Part shown: positions 1-5,800 of the stretch, one piece after another
Position numbering within the stretch: the first letter of the stretch is position 1
Layout: each line of letters begins with the position of its first letter
DNA from: an uncultured bacterium
GTDB lineage: Bacteria; Bacillota; Clostridia; Oscillospirales; Oscillospiraceae
Reading direction: 5' to 3'
Length of the DNA: 6,483 bases
Assembly (NCBI GenBank): GCA_905215665.1
Contig: CAJMQR010000067.1
Location: 1-6,483, forward strand
Program-made: the position numbers and the translations under genes
The notes under the pieces: generated by a model
What the model saw: only the letters and a program-made list of their open reading frames with translations
Database searches by the model: none
Told to the model about the DNA's origin: nothing

Positions 1-99
1 CAGATCTGCCGCGCAAACGGCGCGAATGTCCTTGTCGCGGGCAGCGCCTATTTCAAGGCTGCCGATCCGGCCGCTTTTGTCGCCGCATTGAAAGCCTGA
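1..99 (+). CDS. rpe: Ribulose-phosphate 3-epimerase, C-terminal end (partial)
   Basis: Only the last 32 codons and the TGA stop are in the window; the start lies upstream. The visible residues include GANVLVAGSAYFKAADP and end in AALKA. This matches the last beta strand and helix of the ribulose-phosphate 3-epimerase TIM barrel, where the G-A-x-x-x-V-A-G-S-A motif helps bind the substrate phosphate. The family interconverts ribulose 5-phosphate and xylulose 5-phosphate in the cytosolic pentose phosphate pathway. The metal-binding and catalytic residues lie upstream and cannot be checked, so a related epimerase such as allulose-6-phosphate 3-epimerase is not excluded. The gene converges on the minus-strand gene at 170-790, with a shared terminator between them. 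Confidence 0.8.
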   Translation, partial: QICRANGANVLVAGSAYFKAADPAAFVAALKA

Positions 100-106
100 G
101 CGTTCA

Positions 107-152
107 AATCATAAAGAAACCGCAGCCAAAAGGCTGCGGTTTCTTTATGATT
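107..152. terminator. Bidirectional intrinsic terminator
   Basis: A perfect 21-bp inverted repeat (107-127 and 132-152) encloses an AAAA loop. The GC-rich core is ACCGCAGCC/GGCTGCGGT. On the plus strand it is followed by TTTCTTTAT, and on the minus strand by the same run because of the symmetry, so it can act in both directions. It sits between the convergent ends of the rpe-like gene (stop at 97-99) and the ECF S component (stop at 170-172), as expected for a shared terminator. Confidence 0.88.
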
Positions 153-169
153 GCAACGGGAGATGGATA

Positions 170-790
170 TTACACTTTTCTGCGCAGCGCATGGCGGACG
201 CCTTTTCCAACCGTCGCGCCGACTACGGTACACAGCAGCGCCTCCACGGCGCCCTGAATCCCGACAAACAGGATGACAAAGATCAGAACGTTACCGGCTC
301 CCATGGAATGAACAAATCCCTGAATGTAGTCCGTCCGGTAGAAGCACAGGCAGAGAACCGACATGAAAAGGGCCGTATTCAGAAGGGCGCCGGAGAGACT
401 GGAGACGAGATAAGACGCGAAGTCCCCTTTCGTTCCCGCCAGCCGGCGGTCCATTCCCCGAAAGATCAGCCCGCAAAGCCATCCCATCAGCGTTCTTGTG
501 GGAACGCAGGCAAGGAAGGTCAGAAGCGGATTGATCGCCAGAAGTTCAGCGCCAAAGACGCTCTTGCCGAAACATTCCCAAAAGCTGAGCAGGCCAAAAG
601 CGCAGCCGAGCGCGGCGCCCGCGGCGGGACCTAGTACAATTGCGCCGATGATGACCGGAATCTGGAGAATGGTCAGCTCCAGTCCGAAGGTCCTGAACAT
701 TCCGAGTCCGGTGACTTCCAGCAGAATCAGTAGCGCCAGAAGAACTGCCAGCTCGACCATGTACAAGATACGCTGTTTGTTTTTCTGCAA
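170..790 (-). CDS. ECF transporter S component (substrate unknown)
   Basis: A 206-residue, very hydrophobic protein with about six predicted membrane segments (roughly 9-29, 38-58, 59-75, 83-110, 124-150, 166-195) and a basic C-terminus. This fits the small integral-membrane S components of energy-coupling-factor vitamin and micronutrient importers, which capture the substrate and dock to a shared EcfT/EcfA1/EcfA2 module. A15xxxA19 in the first helix resembles the AxxxA contact motif with EcfT. The LTILQIPVIIGAIVLGPAAG segment (39-58) resembles the uncharacterised/pantothenate-type S components (COG4684-like). No EcfA or EcfT gene is nearby, so it is probably a group II S component using a module encoded elsewhere. 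No vitamin riboswitch is visible upstream and the substrate cannot be assigned. The start is TTG, supported by GGAGG 8 nt upstream; the in-frame ATG at codon 11 has no such site and would trim the first helix. Confidence 0.85.
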   Translation of the reverse strand: MQKNKQRILYMVELAVLLALLILLEVTGLGMFRTFGLELTILQIPVIIGAIVLGPAAGAALGCAFGLLSFWECFGKSVFGAELLAINPLLTFLACVPTRTLMGWLCGLIFRGMDRRLAGTKGDFASYLVSSLSGALLNTALFMSVLCLCFYRTDYIQGFVHSMGAGNVLIFVILFVGIQGAVEALLCTVVGATVGKGVRHALRRKV

Positions 791-798
791 AATGAATT

Positions 799-803
799 CC
801 TCC
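799..803 (-). promoter_or_regulatory. Ribosome binding site deciding the TTG start of the ECF S component
   Basis: GGAGG on the minus strand lies 8 nt before the TTG codon at 788-790. No ATG lies at a suitable distance, and the next in-frame ATG (758-760) lacks a ribosome binding site, so the TTG start is preferred. Confidence 0.75.
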
Positions 804-852
804 CTGCTGCCTCTCTGTGTAACAGATGAAGCGCAATGTTATATTTCGAAAC

Positions 853-870
853 CTGCGGGCTGCCCCGCAG
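853..870 (-). terminator. Weak hairpin between ftsK and the ECF gene
   Basis: A 7-bp GC-rich stem (CTGCGGG/CCCGCAG) with a 4-nt loop lies just after the ftsK stop. On the minus strand it is followed by GGTTTCGAAATAT, a poor T tract. It could be a leaky terminator that lowers expression of the downstream ECF gene, or simply an mRNA-stabilising hairpin. Assignment as a terminator is uncertain. Confidence 0.35.
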
Positions 871-882
871 AGTCTCAACGGA

Positions 883-3435
883 TTAAGGAATCTCCTCCTC
901 CACGGGCGCATTGTCCGGCATATAGGTGCCGTTTTGCATCTGCTCCCACTGCTCCTTGGAGATCAGCACCGGCCGCGGCTTGGCGCCTTCAAAGGGGCCG
1001 ACAATCCCGCGCTCTTCCATCTCGTCCACAATCCGTGCGGCGCGGGCGTAGCCCAGCTTCAGACGGCGCTGCAGCATGGAAACGGAAGCCTGTCCCGTCT
1101 CCAGAACGACTTCAACGGCCGCCGGCAGGAGCTCGTCGCCCTCGGAGGCGTCGGAAGAGGCGTGCGCCGCATCCGCGCCCTGCTTGCCGGCATCGGAGGC
1201 ACGCTTTTCGATCTGTTCCATGATTTCTTCGGAATAGTCGCTGGCAGTCTGCGCCTTGATCGAATTGACGACGGCCTGCACCTCTTCGTCGGTAATGAAG
1301 CAGCCCTGCACACGCTTCGGCTTTCCCTGTCCGAGAGGGGCAAACAGCATATCGCCTTTCCCGACCAGCTTTTCCGCGCCCGGCGTATCCAGAATGATGC
1401 GGGATTCCATTGCGGAGGAAACCGCAAACGCAATGCGCGACGGAATATTCGCCTTCATCAGGCCGGTAATGACATCCGCGGAAGGCCGCTGCGTTGCAAT
1501 GACGAGGTGTATTCCGGAAGCGCGGCCCATCTGAGCGATCCGGCAGATGGACTCTTCAACTTCCTTTGCGGCGACCAGCATCAGATCAGCCAGCTCGTCA
1601 ATGACCACGACAATCTGCGCCAGCTTTTCCTGTGCCGGATCAACGGCGGCCGTCTTGTTATAGGACTCCAAATCGCGCACGCCGGCCTCGGACATCAGGC
1701 GATAGCGGCGCATCATTTCCGTCACCGTCCATTGCAGCGCGCCGGCTGCCTTTTTCGGGTCGGTCACGACGGGGATGAGCAGATGCGGAATCCCGTTGTA
1801 GACGCCAAGTTCGACCATCTTCGGGTCAACCATGATCAGGCGAACCTCTTCCGGTTTCGCCTTATATAGCAGAGAAATGATCAGTGTGTTCATGCACACG
1901 GACTTGCCGGAACCGGTCGTACCCGCAATCAGCATGTGTGGCAGCTTGGAAATGTCTCCGACAATGCAGTTGCCGCTGATATCCTTACCGACGGCGAAGG
2001 ACAGTCTGGATCTGCTGCTCTGGAATACAGGCGAATCGATCACCTCGCGGGCATAGACGGTATTGACCACCTTGTTCGGCACCTCTATGCCGACCACAGA
2101 GATTTTATCCGGGATTGCGGAGATACGCACGCCCTGTGCGCCGAGCGCAAGCGCGATGTCATCGGCAAGGTTCGTAATCTTGGAGAGCTTGACGCCCTTG
2201 TCCAGCTCCAGCTCATAGCGAGTCACGGAAGGCCCGCGGATGACATTGACGATATGGGGCTCGATGCCGAAACTCTTAAGCGTTTCCGCCAAACGGCGCG
2301 AATTCTCGCGCATTTCCGCGGTGGCATCCACCATCCCATGTTGCCGGAGCGTCAGAAGGGAGAGCGGAGGGAATACATATTCCGGCGCGGCAGGTTCCAC
2401 ATTCTGACGGATTTCCTCCGCAATGCTCTGTGCGGAGGAAGCGGCCTCCCCGGCCTTCAGCTTTTCCTGTTCCTGAGGGACAGGAGGCTGCGGCGAGGCG
2501 GGGAAAGCGGTCGGGAGCGGCGCGGCCTCAGGCTCTTGTGCAGCAGCCGGAGCTTCAAACCGGTCGGGCTCCGCAGGCTCTTGCGGTTCAACTGCGGCGA
2601 ACGGCTGCTCCTGCGCGGCAGCAGACGGCCGTCCCGAAAGACTGCGCTGCTGCTCTATATACTGATCGGGAGAGATCGGGCGGTTTTTCCCCTCGCGCTT
2701 CTTTGCCTCGCGGAGGGTGGGAGGATCGTCCACCGGCAGGTCAAACTCCGCCGCACGGCGGCGCTCAACGCGCTCGATGTGTTTGGTGGCCATGTGATTG
2801 ACAATACGTTCGGCCGTGTTCTGCTCCGGTTCTTCTTCTTTTTCCGGCTTTGGGACACGCGGACGGTTTTTAATCGCGGTGATCAGACTGTTGACCGTCA
2901 TGTTCATCGTCGTGATGAGCTGCACCAGCAGAAGCAGCGCAAGAACAATGTAGGCGCCGGCAGCCGTCAGGCAGGTTTTCAGCAGAACTGCCAGGAATCC
3001 GCCGAACAGACCGCCTGTCAGGCCCTCGTTTCCTCCGAGGAAGAGTGTTTTTATCATTTGCCACTGCCATTTGATCTCCGCACCCTGAATCAGATGATAG
3101 ATCGCCGATACGGACAGCAGAATCGAAAAGGTACAGAAGATCCGCAAGCGCACCGGCTTGCCCTTGCTGGAAAAGAGAATGATGCAGGCAATCAGCAGCG
3201 CCAGAGGCAGCATATAGCGACCCGGCTGGCCAATCAGGCCGGTAATCAGACAGATCAGCGGCTTAAGGAGAAAGGCGTCGGTATCAAAGCAGCATATGAC
3301 AGAAAAAACCGTAAGAAGAATGCAGAGAATCGCCCAGATCTCTCTGCGGTTCTGCCGCCGCTTTGCCGGGGCCGCGCTCTGGGTCTGTTTGGCCGCCTGT
3401 GTCGTGCTTTTTTGCTTTTTACTCTTGTTTGCCAT
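883..3435 (-). CDS. ftsK: FtsK/SpoIIIE-family DNA translocase
   Basis: An 850-residue, full-length, ATP-driven double-stranded DNA pump that clears chromosome DNA through the division septum, and in spore formers through the sporulation septum. The N-terminus is basic, then about four membrane segments (roughly 33-50, 56-90, 97-116, 140-176) anchor it. A Pro/Glu/Ala/Gln-rich linker spans about 190-350. The motor follows: Walker A GTTGSGKS at 505-512, DPKMVEL at 537-543, Walker B VVVIDELADLM ending at 619 with D613/E614, and ATQRPS at 647-652. The C-terminal winged-helix gamma domain (about 765-830, with LQRRLKLGYARAARIVDEME) is the part that reads polar DNA guide sequences in this family. The ATG start has GGAG 6 nt upstream. 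The gene follows the UppP-like gene by 27 nt, so they are probably co-transcribed. The tepA-to-spoIIIE order is also that of Bacillus subtilis. Whether it serves vegetative division, sporulation or both cannot be decided here. Confidence 0.97.
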   Translation of the reverse strand: MANKSKKQKSTTQAAKQTQSAAPAKRRQNRREIWAILCILLTVFSVICCFDTDAFLLKPLICLITGLIGQPGRYMLPLALLIACIILFSSKGKPVRLRIFCTFSILLSVSAIYHLIQGAEIKWQWQMIKTLFLGGNEGLTGGLFGGFLAVLLKTCLTAAGAYIVLALLLLVQLITTMNMTVNSLITAIKNRPRVPKPEKEEEPEQNTAERIVNHMATKHIERVERRRAAEFDLPVDDPPTLREAKKREGKNRPISPDQYIEQQRSLSGRPSAAAQEQPFAAVEPQEPAEPDRFEAPAAAQEPEAAPLPTAFPASPQPPVPQEQEKLKAGEAASSAQSIAEEIRQNVEPAAPEYVFPPLSLLTLRQHGMVDATAEMRENSRRLAETLKSFGIEPHIVNVIRGPSVTRYELELDKGVKLSKITNLADDIALALGAQGVRISAIPDKISVVGIEVPNKVVNTVYAREVIDSPVFQSSRSRLSFAVGKDISGNCIVGDISKLPHMLIAGTTGSGKSVCMNTLIISLLYKAKPEEVRLIMVDPKMVELGVYNGIPHLLIPVVTDPKKAAGALQWTVTEMMRRYRLMSEAGVRDLESYNKTAAVDPAQEKLAQIVVVIDELADLMLVAAKEVEESICRIAQMGRASGIHLVIATQRPSADVITGLMKANIPSRIAFAVSSAMESRIILDTPGAEKLVGKGDMLFAPLGQGKPKRVQGCFITDEEVQAVVNSIKAQTASDYSEEIMEQIEKRASDAGKQGADAAHASSDASEGDELLPAAVEVVLETGQASVSMLQRRLKLGYARAARIVDEMEERGIVGPFEGAKPRPVLISKEQWEQMQNGTYMPDNAPVEEEIP

Positions 3436-3462
3436 TTCAAACTCCTTTGCTTGCAGCAGGGG

Positions 3463-4293
3463 TCAGGCGTTGATCAGTGCGACGATCAGCACGATCACGG
3501 CCGCATCCCAGCAATAGTAGGAAAACACATTAAACTTCTGTTTCTGCATCAGATAGCGCAAATACTGAATCGCAAGATATCCGAAAACGGTCGCAAGCGC
3601 AGCGGCTGACAGCATCATTGCCAGCGTCATTGCGGAGAAACTGCCGTAAGCCAGCGCACGGATCAGGCGATAGAGGAAGGCAACCGCCTGATAAGCGATA
3701 GTAAGCTGAAAGCAGACTCTCAGATTATACAGCTCCGACAGGCCGCAGGTGCGTCCCACGGAGAGGGATGCCGCAACAGAGGACAGGCCGGGGAAAACGC
3801 AGAGCATCCGGCTGACGCCGAGCAGAAGCATATCCGGTATGGTAACATTTCTTCCGTCTTTCCGGCCGGGCAGTCCCCTGCTGCAAAGATAAATCAGCAG
3901 GCCGTTGACCGCAAAAAAGAGAGCCACGAGTGATAGGCGGCTGATGCGTTCCGCCGCTGCGGTAAAAATCAGCGACAGCAGCATCGGCAGCAGGGCGAAC
4001 ACACTCATGAACACACTGCGGCGCATCGGGGAATTTCGTCGTCTCTTTTTGTTTGCAGCGGTCATCGCCAGCAGGGTCTTTCCCGTGGAAATGGATTCCG
4101 AGCGAAAGGCCAATATGACCGCAAGGATTACGCCCAGACAGACCGCCGCACGAACATACAGGCCGCTTCCCTCTCCGAGCGGGGAGAGGTCAAAGGCGCC
4201 ATGCAGAAACGCCGCATGTCCGGCAAAGGAAACCGGCAGAACCTCGGTCAGGCCGCCGATGATTCCGTAGATGATTGCTTCCCAGATTTTCAA
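3463..4293 (-). CDS. UppP/BacA-family membrane protein with a degenerate active site
   Basis: A 276-residue polytopic membrane protein of the usual length for undecaprenyl-diphosphate phosphatase (UppP/BacA), which recycles the lipid carrier of cell-wall synthesis on the outer face of the membrane. The first signature is recognisable as GGLTEVLPVSFAGH (13-26), and the second as PGLSSVAAS (168-176). Compared with Escherichia coli UppP, E21 and H30 are kept (here E17, H26). However, E17 is replaced by G13, S27 by F23, T28 by A24, the key R174 by S172, and G176 by A174. It may therefore be inactive as a phosphatase or act on something else. A TTG start is chosen: AGGAAGGA lies just upstream, and the next ATG is at codon 90, after the first signature. 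The gene sits between tepA and ftsK, 1 nt after a small ORF and 27 nt before ftsK, which ties it to the envelope/division operon. Family membership is confident; enzyme activity is doubtful. Confidence 0.82.
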   Translation of the reverse strand: MKIWEAIIYGIIGGLTEVLPVSFAGHAAFLHGAFDLSPLGEGSGLYVRAAVCLGVILAVILAFRSESISTGKTLLAMTAANKKRRRNSPMRRSVFMSVFALLPMLLSLIFTAAAERISRLSLVALFFAVNGLLIYLCSRGLPGRKDGRNVTIPDMLLLGVSRMLCVFPGLSSVAASLSVGRTCGLSELYNLRVCFQLTIAYQAVAFLYRLIRALAYGSFSAMTLAMMLSAAALATVFGYLAIQYLRYLMQKQKFNVFSYYCWDAAVIVLIVALINA

Positions 4294-4294
4294 G

Positions 4295-4405
4295 CTATCC
4301 TTCCTCTAGGCAGTGCGTAAACATCGCCTGCATCTCTTTCGGCCTGCATATGTACCCGCGGTTCTGGAGGGTATTCTCCGCGCCGCAGTCAGGGTCACAG
4401 GTCAC
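4295..4405 (-). CDS. Possible 36-residue cysteine-containing small protein
   Basis: Not recognised. From a GTG codon the frame encodes VTCDPDCGAENTLQNRGYIC, then 16 more residues ending in THCLEEG, with cysteines at 3, 7, 20 and 32. The TAG stop is one base before the TTG start of the UppP-like gene, which suggests translational coupling, and that gene's ribosome binding site lies inside this frame. Support for coding: 27 of 36 codons end in G or C, as in the neighbouring genes, while the 12 in-frame codons before the GTG (back to the tepA stop) are AT-rich at that position. Against it: there is no Shine-Dalgarno sequence before the GTG. The upstream -10 box would put the transcript start only about 4 nt before it, so it would be nearly leaderless. 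The start could instead be ATG at codon 25 or 28. The slot corresponds to ylzJ in Bacillus, but I see no sequence resemblance. Confidence 0.35.
   Translation of the reverse strand: MTCDPDCGAENTLQNRGYICRPKEMQAMFTHCLEEG
4298..4305 (-). promoter_or_regulatory. Ribosome binding site deciding the TTG start of the UppP-like gene
   Basis: AGGAAGGA on the minus strand lies directly before the TTG at 4291-4293; the first AGGA has an 8-nt spacing. No ATG or GTG occurs in frame between this site and the conserved N-terminal signature, so TTG is the only start that keeps the whole domain. Confidence 0.7.
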
Positions 4406-4415
4406 AGTATTGAAT

Positions 4416-4444
4416 ATTATAACATATCCGTTTCCGGATTTCTA
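4416..4444 (-). promoter_or_regulatory. Extended -10 promoter for the small ORF, UppP-like gene and ftsK
   Basis: On the minus strand TAGAAA (4439-4444, four of six matches to TTGACA) is followed by a 17-bp spacer and a perfect TATAAT (4416-4421). The last three spacer bases are TGT, giving an extended -10. The -35 hexamer overlaps the tepA TAG stop codon. Transcription would begin near 4409. The motif lies at the right place and spacing to give ftsK and its partners their own transcript, separate from tepA read-through. It has not been tested. Confidence 0.6.
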
Positions 4445-5149
4445 TACTTTTTGTGTCTTTTGTTCTCCTCCCCTGCTTTTTCGCTGCTTTTTCGTCTCTA
4501 TCATCCGATGCAGAGCTTCCAGCGCGTCGTGCAGACCGCCCAGCCGGTCGATCAGTCCGCTCTGCACTGCTTCCTTGCCATAGACAATCGTACCCACGTC
4601 TGTCGCGATCTGCCCCGTCGCCATCATATATTCCGTAAACTTTTCCCGTGTAATTCCGGAATTGGCCGTGACAAAATCCGTAATCTGTTCCTGAATCCTC
4701 TGAAAATAATGATACGTCACAGGCGATCCCACCACGACGCCGCAGGTGCGGACTGGGTGGATCATCATGCTGGCGGAGGGCGCGATAAAGCTCTTTTTGG
4801 CGGAAACCGCCAGTGGGATTCCAATGGAATGCCCACCACCGAGTACCAGTGAAACCGTCGGCTTGCGCATGCTGGCCACCAGTTCCGAAATGGCAAGGCC
4901 CGCCTCGATATCGCCGCCCACCGTGTTCAGCAGGAGCAGCAGTCCGTCGATCTCTTCGCTTTCCTCTATAGTGGCCAGCAGCGGCAGTACATGCTCATAC
5001 TTTGTCGTCTTTACCGTTTCCGGCTGCACCTGATGTCCCTCAATCTGTCCGATGACCGTCAGGGTGTATACCGTACCGCGGCCGGTTTTCATCAGACCCG
5101 CGCCAAGCTCCTCTACACGTTCCTGAGATTGATTGCGCTGTTCCTCCAT
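4442..5149 (-). CDS. tepA: TepA-like ClpP-family serine protease
   Basis: A 235-residue protein of the ClpP/crotonase fold, resembling the Firmicute translocation-enhancing protein TepA (YmfB in Bacillus subtilis). The order TepA then SpoIIIE also matches that species. The putative catalytic serine is S108 in GGGHSIG (104-110), the histidine is H131 in MMIHPVR, and the acid is probably D184 before the YGKEAVQSGLID segment, so the ClpP-type triad looks intact. NTVGGDIEAGLAI (75-87) is the strand and glycine turn near the oxyanion hole. There is no signal peptide; the ends are charged (glutamine/glutamate-rich N-terminus, lysine-rich C-terminus), so it is expected in the cytosol. TepA has been linked to processing of translocated or signal-peptide material, but the substrate here is unknown. 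The ATG start has GGAGGG 6 nt upstream. No clear promoter is seen; the leader may contain the hairpins at 5241-5320. Confidence 0.9.
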   Translation of the reverse strand: MEEQRNQSQERVEELGAGLMKTGRGTVYTLTVIGQIEGHQVQPETVKTTKYEHVLPLLATIEESEEIDGLLLLLNTVGGDIEAGLAISELVASMRKPTVSLVLGGGHSIGIPLAVSAKKSFIAPSASMMIHPVRTCGVVVGSPVTYHYFQRIQEQITDFVTANSGITREKFTEYMMATGQIATDVGTIVYGKEAVQSGLIDRLGGLHDALEALHRMIETKKQRKSRGGEQKTQKV

Positions 5150-5240
5150 AACGTTCCCTCCAAAGCATTTTCCCTGATATCAATTCTCTTTGAAAAGCAG
5201 ACACCTGCAGGATGACCGCATTTCCAGAGAATTGTGTGAG

Positions 5241-5320
5241 ACGGCCCTTGCGCCGTTCGGGTGCAAAGGACAGCGCTCAGGCGCTGTCCACCTGATAGAA
5301 AATGTCTGTTTTCTATCAGG
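5241..5320. other. Cluster of three adjacent hairpins in a divergent intergenic region
   Basis: Three inverted repeats lie in a row. The first is ACGGC/GCCGT (5241-5245/5252-5256). The second is a perfect 9-bp stem GGACAGCGC/GCGCTGTCC with a 4-nt loop (5268-5276/5281-5289). The third is a perfect 12-bp stem CCTGATAGAAAA/TTTTCTATCAGG with a 6-nt loop (5291-5302/5309-5320). The last two are one base apart. A direct repeat CGTTAGCGTTAG follows at 5321-5332. None is followed by a T tract typical of a terminator, and the flanking genes diverge, so a terminator would be odd here. The block is upstream of the TSCPD gene's promoter and so not in that mRNA. It could be a structured tepA leader, a small RNA, a protein-binding site or a dispersed palindromic repeat. 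I do not recognise it as a known RNA family. Confidence 0.7.
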
Positions 5321-5365
5321 CGTTAGCGTTAGTATGCCGCAGACGCAAATAATCATGCCGCTGTG

Positions 5366-5394
5366 TTGAAATTGCAGGCGGATTCTGCTATACT
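5366..5394 (+). promoter_or_regulatory. Sigma-70/SigA-type promoter of the TSCPD-domain gene
   Basis: TTGAAA (5366-5371), a 17-bp spacer and TATACT (5389-5394) with TGC just before it (extended -10). Transcription would start near 5401, about 23 nt before the ATG at 5424. Spacing and sequence are close to consensus. Confidence 0.8.
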
Positions 5395-5423
5395 TGTGGA
5401 AAAAGAAAGAGAGGTACAGCAAT

Positions 5424-5684
5424 ATGCAGTATGAATACAAAACCCATGGCGTATGCGCCAGCAGGATCCTTTTTGACCTTGACGGAGACACCGTTTCCAA
5501 CATTCGCTTCATCGGCGGCTGCAGCGGCAACACGCAGGGCGTTTCCCTGCTCGCCAACGGCATGAACGTAGACGAGGTCATTGCACGTCTCCGCGGCGTG
5601 CGCTGCGGGATGAAGCCCACCTCCTGTCCGGATCAGCTTGCACAGGCGCTGATCGCCGCGAAGGAGCAGCAGAAGGCACAGTAA
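5424..5684 (+). CDS. TSCPD-domain protein (TIGR03905-type), function unknown
   Basis: An 86-residue protein whose whole length is a TSCPD domain. It shows the conserved GGCSGNTQGVSLL segment (31-43), a CGMKPTSCPDQLA segment (61-73) carrying the name-giving TSCPD at 66-70, and four cysteines at 11, 33, 61 and 68 that could bind a metal. The family is widespread in Clostridia and is related to the C-terminal domain of some B12-dependent ribonucleotide reductases, but to my knowledge its function is not established. It is probably cytosolic: no signal peptide or membrane segment is seen. The ATG at 5424 is preferred over the in-frame ATG at 5394, because the latter lies in the -10 box, before the predicted transcript start. 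AGAGG lies about 9 nt upstream of the chosen start. The gene stands alone with its own promoter, divergent from tepA. Confidence 0.9.
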   Translation: MQYEYKTHGVCASRILFDLDGDTVSNIRFIGGCSGNTQGVSLLANGMNVDEVIARLRGVRCGMKPTSCPDQLAQALIAAKEQQKAQ

Positions 5685-5765
5685 CGCAGCCCATCAACAT
5701 TTGGCAGATTTTCTGCTGTCCTTATGTCGACTCACGTTTTTTATTGTCAATTCATCCCTGACCTG

Positions 5766-5794
5766 TTGATTTAAAACACAAAATACGCTATAAT
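5766..5794 (+). promoter_or_regulatory. Sigma-70/SigA-type promoter of the leucine-rich-repeat protein gene
   Basis: TTGATT (5766-5771), a 17-bp spacer that is AT-rich, and a perfect TATAAT (5789-5794). Transcription would begin near 5801, leaving a leader of about 118 nt before the ATG at 5919. Confidence 0.82.
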
Positions 5795-5800
5795 AGGCTG

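Noticed and set aside
191..1869. Several plus-strand open frames (191-634, 498-1223, 826-1869)
   Set aside because: They are antisense to the ECF gene and ftsK, whose membrane segments and ATPase motifs are clear. The antisense products are low-complexity and charged.
1936..3609. Long open frame of 557 codons on the plus strand
   Set aside because: It lies antisense to ftsK, is rich in Arg/His/Leu without domain motifs, and has no ribosome binding site. It is the shadow of a GC-rich gene on the other strand.
4426..4439. Hairpin ATCCG-GAAA-CGGAT after the tepA stop as a terminator
   Set aside because: The stem is only 5 bp and is followed by ATGTTATAAT rather than a T tract. It coincides with the promoter spacer.
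5150..5365. Promoter for tepA
   Set aside because: I searched the minus strand for -35/-10 pairs with 16-18 bp spacing and found none with adequate matches, so no promoter is called.
5180..5620. Minus-strand frame of 146 codons over the TSCPD gene
   Set aside because: It is antisense to a recognisable conserved protein and crosses the hairpin block. No family features are seen.
5704..5742. Terminator after the TSCPD gene
   Set aside because: There is a 5-bp stem GCAGA/TCTGC (5704-5716) and a T6 run (5737-5742), but they are 20 nt apart and no better hairpin adjoins the T run.
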